Shown here one piece after another: positions 60,590 through 64,000 of a stretch of 64,000 bases of DNA. Each line of letters starts with the position of its first letter. Within the stretch, counting starts at the first letter, position 1. The translations under genes and the position numbers were made by a program. The DNA lies in contig NZ_FNAN01000018.1 of assembly GCF_900101885.1 (NCBI RefSeq), positions 145,336-209,335 of the forward strand, read 5' to 3'. The notes under the pieces were generated by a model, which was given only the letters and a program-made list of their open reading frames with translations, did not search any database and was not told the origin of the DNA. The stretch comes from Dyadobacter soli (GTDB lineage Bacteria > Bacteroidota > Bacteroidia > Cytophagales > Spirosomataceae).

Positions 60590-61864
60590 TCAAAACCCCA
60601 TCGAAAGCCCTTTCTGCTTCTTCCGTTTCGGCTTCTTCAACTGATGCGGCGTGTACTCACCCTCCTTAACGGGAGACAACAAAGAATCAAGAGACTTTTC
60701 TTTCTCCAACGAACCACCATTTCCGACTTGGCAAACATTACCCGAACTGGCAGCCTTCCCCACTTCCATCCCAATCCTTTGAGACTTTTGCTGATGAAGA
60801 GGAAAAGGATCTTCGATGCATCGCTCGGTAATGCCCTTCGCGCTATACTGCTTGCCCAATTCACTTCCATTGAAAACACATTTAGTACGATGATCACAAT
60901 ATGTGATCCCGTACAGCTTGCCTTCCTCATTTTTTCGAATCACCGTATCAATCCCGTCTTTTTGAAGAATATTGATCAGCCTGGGCAATGACACGTTTTG
61001 TTTGCCATACAATGTAAAATCAATCCTATTCTTAATACGTAACGAATCCTTCGTACGGTTCGGATTCATCTCATTGTACAGAAAACGCACTTTCAGATTT
61101 CTATGTGTTGGCTTGAAATGAAAGTCGCTTGCTTTGATGGGCACTCCAACCCGGTTGCCATTCTTATCCAGTACACGGTATAAAATGCCATTGTTCGTTC
61201 TGATCCTCGAACCCTCTGAGCCAATGTCCGCTGCAACATTATATTGGTTGAGCACTGCATTCAATTCTCCCATCGTGGTGAACTTGTAATCGTTCAGAAC
61301 CTTTTCGAGCACATTGGCAATGGCCTTCTTGGTTTCTGACTTTCCATACTCTGCTTTAATGCTGACGGGCTTCAACGTAAACTCCTGCGTTTTTCGATCT
61401 TGTGCCCTCACTAAAACAAAATCTATCTCAATCTCCTTCCGGGTTTTCGCCGATTGATTTTTGCCCAGGTTGTGCAACGAGATCCGGCTTCCGTCAGCTT
61501 TGATGTTGGTCGTCACAATATGCACATGTGGGTGACCAGCATCCCGGTGCTCGTATACGAGCGCGGGTTGTTTCTCAAATCCAATACCTTTTAAATAGGC
61601 TATTGAAATCTCCGCAAGCTGTTCTTTGCTCAGCTTTTCCGACGGATCAAAGTTCAAAGACACGTGAACCGTATTAACCTTTGTCCTTTTGTTCAAAGCC
61701 AGCTGCCGCTGAATCCGGTTCAGCTTTTGATCAAAACTCAGAGAATCCGCATCCTTTGGATAGTTGATAGCCGAAATGCATTCCGCATGTCCCTGTTCCA
61801 GCTTGTTTTCATTGTAATGCAGTACTGACCGAAGTCGGCTGCTGGTGTGGATCACTGCAACCAT
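60590..61864 (-). CDS. mobB: relaxase/mobilization nuclease (MobB-like)
   Basis: 424 residues. Relaxase domain in the first half: SSRLRSVLHYNENKLEQG contains the nicking tyrosine region, and EHRDAGHPHVHIVTTN is motif III with the metal-binding HxH pair. Clusters of Lys/Arg are found at the C-terminus (KKPKRKKQKG). It nicks DNA at oriT for conjugal transfer with a helper element. mobC overlaps its start by 13 bases. Intact length suggests the island could still be mobilised. Confidence 0.9.
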   Translation of the reverse strand: MVAVIHTSSRLRSVLHYNENKLEQGHAECISAINYPKDADSLSFDQKLNRIQRQLALNKRTKVNTVHVSLNFDPSEKLSKEQLAEISIAYLKGIGFEKQPALVYEHRDAGHPHVHIVTTNIKADGSRISLHNLGKNQSAKTRKEIEIDFVLVRAQDRKTQEFTLKPVSIKAEYGKSETKKAIANVLEKVLNDYKFTTMGELNAVLNQYNVAADIGSEGSRIRTNNGILYRVLDKNGNRVGVPIKASDFHFKPTHRNLKVRFLYNEMNPNRTKDSLRIKNRIDFTLYGKQNVSLPRLINILQKDGIDTVIRKNEEGKLYGITYCDHRTKCVFNGSELGKQYSAKGITERCIEDPFPLHQQKSQRIGMEVGKAASSGNVCQVGNGGSLEKEKSLDSLLSPVKEGEYTPHQLKKPKRKKQKGLSMGF

Positions 61865-62268
61865 CTGTCTGCCAATTTATCGGTTTGCGATTTGATCTTG
61901 TCCAGGACTGAAAACAGGAATGTCTTTTCAGCTTCGTAGCTGGCGATCCAGTTTCTGAATTCTGAAATTTGGTTGACCGCATTGAGGCGTTTGGTCGCCT
62001 GGTTGAAGTTGTTGCCAAGCCGGTTGAGCTCTTCGCGCAGCTCCGACAGTTCGCCGATCATCTGATCTTGTGAACCGTTCCTTTCGATCACAGTTACCGG
62101 TCGGTTGAAAATCAGGAGCCGTAAGAACTCACTTAATTTCCGGCAAGTTGTGCGGCTTCGTTTGGCTTCCAGATTGGCGTATTCTTTGGGTGTTAACCGG
62201 AAGATTACATGCTTTGTCTTGTTCGATTTTTCTTCTTTCATCACGATCCTATCTACACTTTCAAACAT
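61852..62268 (-). CDS. mobC: plasmid mobilization relaxosome protein MobC
   Basis: 138 residues from the ATG at 62268, which has a good AAGGAG ribosome-binding sequence eight bases before it; longer starts upstream are not supported. The N-terminal ribbon-helix-helix DNA-binding segment is HVIFRLTPKEYANLEAKRSRT, followed by a coiled-coil (LSELREELNRLGNNFNQATKRLNA), the MobC family pattern. It helps the relaxase at oriT. In the same direction as, and overlapping, mobB. Confidence 0.88.
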   Translation of the reverse strand: MFESVDRIVMKEEKSNKTKHVIFRLTPKEYANLEAKRSRTTCRKLSEFLRLLIFNRPVTVIERNGSQDQMIGELSELREELNRLGNNFNQATKRLNAVNQISEFRNWIASYEAEKTFLFSVLDKIKSQTDKLADRWLQ

Positions 62269-62335
62269 TAAAAACTCCTTCACAAACCTGAACCGACTTT
62301 GGAGGGGAAGGCCAGATCGGGTGCGCAGCAACCGG

Positions 62336-62352
62336 CGATTGTATTACAATCG
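62336..62352. repeat. 17-bp palindrome at the 3' end of the integrase gene
   Basis: CGATTGTA and TACAATCG flank a single T. The integrase stop codon lies in it. It could be an arm site for the recombinase, a transcription signal, or the scar that shortened the integrase. Confidence 0.55.
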
Positions 62353-63513
62353 TACCTTCGCATAAATCATAGTTTGCTTCAAAGACCGATGCCCGAGCAT
62401 TTTAGAAACCGTCTCAATCGGTACCTTATTACTCAGCGTCACAGTGGTCGCAAACGTATGCCGCGCAATATGAAAAGTCAAAGTCTTCCAAATCCCGCAC
62501 AGGTTCGCAATCTCCTTCAAATAAGCATTCATCTTCTGATTGCTCAACACCGGCAGCACAACACCAGCCGCACAGCATTGCGGATGTTCCTTGTACTTCT
62601 CGATAATTTCCAGCGCTGTATCTAGCAGCGGAATGCGTGTAGGCGCATCCGTTTTCTGGCGGGTAGTGTCAATCCACGGTTCGCCATCCATGCCGACAAC
62701 AATATCCGTCGTTTTTAATTGCTTCACATCTACATAAGCAAGTCCAGTGTAGCAGCAGAATAGAAAGATGTCCCGCACCTGGTTGATCCTTTCAACTTCG
62801 AAAACTTTTTCTGTCAGCCGTTTTAGTTCGTCCCTGGACAGTGGGTTCTTCACAACTTCCTTCTTCGTCAACTTGAAGCCCTGGAACGGATCCTTCTTCA
62901 ACCATTTGTTATTAACACAGATCAGCACAACCTTTTTCAGATTGCTCATGTATTTGATCGCCGAGTTGTGATTGCAACCTCGGGCGCTACGCAGCCAGAA
63001 ATTGAATTCAGTAATAAATTCATAATTCAAATCCCTGATCGCCATATCATCCTTCTTGTACTTCCACTTGATAAAGGAAGCGGTATGCTCCTTGGCGGTT
63101 TTGTACCGCTTCAAGGTGAGCGGGGCGAACTCTTGGCCGACCAATGCTTCCATTTGCTCATTGTGCCGCTGAAATACTTCAAGGATTGTACGAGTCTCAT
63201 TGCTCTTGCCAAGCAGCACATTCTTCAATGCTTCGGCTGACAATTCCTTATCATCCTCAATCAAAATTTTCTTTGCCTGAAAAACTTTTGCGCTTAGCAT
63301 GTCCAGATAGGCATTGAGCGTGCGGGTGTCTTCTTTTTGGCCAATTGCTCTGCCCGCATCTGCATTCCATCTGGCGGGGCTCCAAAGTTGTTTTGTAGAC
63401 ATTTCGACAGGTTTGCCGTCGACGGTAATTCTGAGGTAAACGTAACGTAAACCATCTTTTTGATTCTTGGCGTGTTTCAAATAGAAAAACAGGCCGAAAG
63501 TTTTTTCCAACAT
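62344..63513 (-). CDS. tyrosine recombinase / site-specific integrase with short C-terminus
   Basis: 389 residues from ATG 63513 (MLEKTFGLFFYLKHAKNQKDG). N-terminal arm-binding and SAM-like core-binding domains (to about 190). The catalytic domain has CCYTGLAYVDVKQL, HIARHTFAT (His and Arg) and LGHRSLKQTMIYAKV, where the Tyr is the nucleophile. The canonical first Arg is not visible in the TGLAYVD block, as is usual for this Bacteroidota group. The protein ends four residues after the Tyr (AKVRL is the last), shorter than typical relatives, which carry a further tail. Encoded at the predicted tRNA-proximal end of the island. Confidence 0.9.
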   Translation of the reverse strand: MLEKTFGLFFYLKHAKNQKDGLRYVYLRITVDGKPVEMSTKQLWSPARWNADAGRAIGQKEDTRTLNAYLDMLSAKVFQAKKILIEDDKELSAEALKNVLLGKSNETRTILEVFQRHNEQMEALVGQEFAPLTLKRYKTAKEHTASFIKWKYKKDDMAIRDLNYEFITEFNFWLRSARGCNHNSAIKYMSNLKKVVLICVNNKWLKKDPFQGFKLTKKEVVKNPLSRDELKRLTEKVFEVERINQVRDIFLFCCYTGLAYVDVKQLKTTDIVVGMDGEPWIDTTRQKTDAPTRIPLLDTALEIIEKYKEHPQCCAAGVVLPVLSNQKMNAYLKEIANLCGIWKTLTFHIARHTFATTVTLSNKVPIETVSKMLGHRSLKQTMIYAKVRL

Positions 63514-63679
63514 GACGCTAACATTTAAGTGGTTAAATATCGCGTTACCAGCCATTCTAGACAAGATGTTTACGTCGTAAACGGGTTGTCAATCAGAGTC
63601 TTACGGGTATTTTCCAGCGTCTTTTTTCGCAAAGCGTCGAACTACAGGATCAAGACCAAATGTTGTGGAGCACCTTGGA

Positions 63680-64000
63680 TTAAGCATATAACTGGGTAAG
63701 GCGGTAAAGGAAGAATTCTACATTCCTGACTCCTCTGAACTGCGCCCTGAACGCTTTGATCTTCGCATTGAAAGATTCAGCGGATGCATTGGTGCTTCTG
63801 TTATCAAAATAGTTAACAATGGTCTTGTAGTGATTCTCAATCGAGCGGGCAACGGTATTGAATGATTTGAAGCCGGATTGCCTGACCTTTTCGTGCCACT
63901 TAGCCAGCCTGGTCAGTCCGTATATTTTTTCTTTTGTAGTCGTGAAAATGTTACTGAGCTCCAATGCCAGCTCGTATGCCTTTTTAAGGTCTGGAAAGCG
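63680..64000 (-). pseudogene. DDE transposase (ISL3-like), partial at window edge
   Basis: At least 107 residues, open at the right edge. NRSTNASAESFNAKIKAFRAQFRGVRNVEFFLYRLTQLYA is the C-terminal segment of ISL3-type transposases, containing the conserved Asn-Ala-x-x-Glu-Ser block. Since the window cuts it, I cannot tell whether the gene is complete; I list it as partial. It lies 167 bases upstream of the integrase and may be an IS insertion at the island end. Confidence 0.7.

Larger units (their letters stand above)
52950..64000. mobile_element. mobilizable genomic island (left end and most of body)
   Basis: Starts at the tRNA fragment and runs off the right edge. Genes here are AT-richer than to the left. 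The mobilisation and integration genes (MobB, MobC, tyrosine recombinase) sit at the right, with the recombinase closest to where the intact tRNA is predicted. The cargo is DUF4238 protein, orphan Xre, Fic relic, Xre/ImmA-IrrE/PIN and HNH/unknown/nucleotidyltransferase. The stretch 52973-53335 has no gene that I can support; it contains a TATATTTG -7-like site at 53070-53077 and nothing recognisable downstream of it. A right end is not visible. Confidence 0.7.

Noticed and set aside
60539..60991. 150-aa frame antisense to the relaxase
   Set aside because: Lies within the intact mobB gene and has no independent support.

Overview
The window is chromosomal DNA from a member of the Bacteroidota, most likely the Cytophagales (a Dyadobacter-like organism; the genus is my inference from gene style only). 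The evidence is a DUF177-rpmF-plsX-fabH cluster of the Bacteroidota type, a SusC/SusD pair, proteins with type IX secretion (T9SS) sorting domains, promoters of the TTTG / TAnnTTTG type, and starts without Shine-Dalgarno sequences.

Layout. 1-3.1 kb (minus): fatty acid and phospholipid initiation (FabH, PlsX) with ribosomal protein L32 and a DUF177 protein, read from one promoter. 3.1-9.9 kb: a PglD-like acyltransferase, a secreted barrel-like protein, an M61 peptidase, a TIGR01777 epimerase-like protein, a PlsC-type acyltransferase and an M48 lipoprotein peptidase. 10-16.2 kb: a MarR regulator followed by a complete TolC / adaptor / RND efflux set, with matching operator-like inverted repeats before marR and tolC. 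16.3-18 kb: small accessory genes, including a toxin-antitoxin-like pair. 18-25.8 kb: two secreted proteins (one T9SS cargo), a DUF4965 glutaminase-like protein, a HepT/MntA toxin-antitoxin pair and DsbD. 25.9-28 kb: ArgB and a DUF4143 ATPase with a 35-bp palindrome directly before its start. 28-40 kb: a run of a haem/copper monooxygenase-like protein, a VCBS/ASPIC protein, a vanadium haloperoxidase, SusC and SusD, with a convergent redoxin. 40-52.9 kb: ArgH, a REP-associated Y1 transposase (RAYT) flanked by its palindromes, an NlpC/P60 peptidase, PurM, a PQQ sugar dehydrogenase with T9SS domain, a MacB/FtsX permease, an SGNH hydrolase, a beta-helix protein, a methyltransferase and small proteins.

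From about 52.95 kb to the right edge the DNA is AT-richer and looks like a mobilizable genomic island. Its left edge is a displaced 23-nt tRNA 3' end with CCA. On the right are MobB, MobC, a tyrosine recombinase and a fragment of a DDE transposase. Its cargo is defence-like: a DUF4238 protein, an orphan Xre regulator, a wrecked Fic gene behind a 24-bp-period repeat array, an Xre / ImmA-IrrE / PIN triad, and a tight three-gene operon of HNH nuclease, unknown 216-aa protein and minimal nucleotidyltransferase. I do not recognise that operon as a named system; it is my best candidate for something undescribed.

At least four families of short dispersed palindromes (CCGTCGA-type, GACCGCCGACC-type, CCCGGGATT-type, and small GTCGCTACGCGAC-type hairpins) and an 8-bp TCATTCAn tandem repeat mark the intergenic regions.
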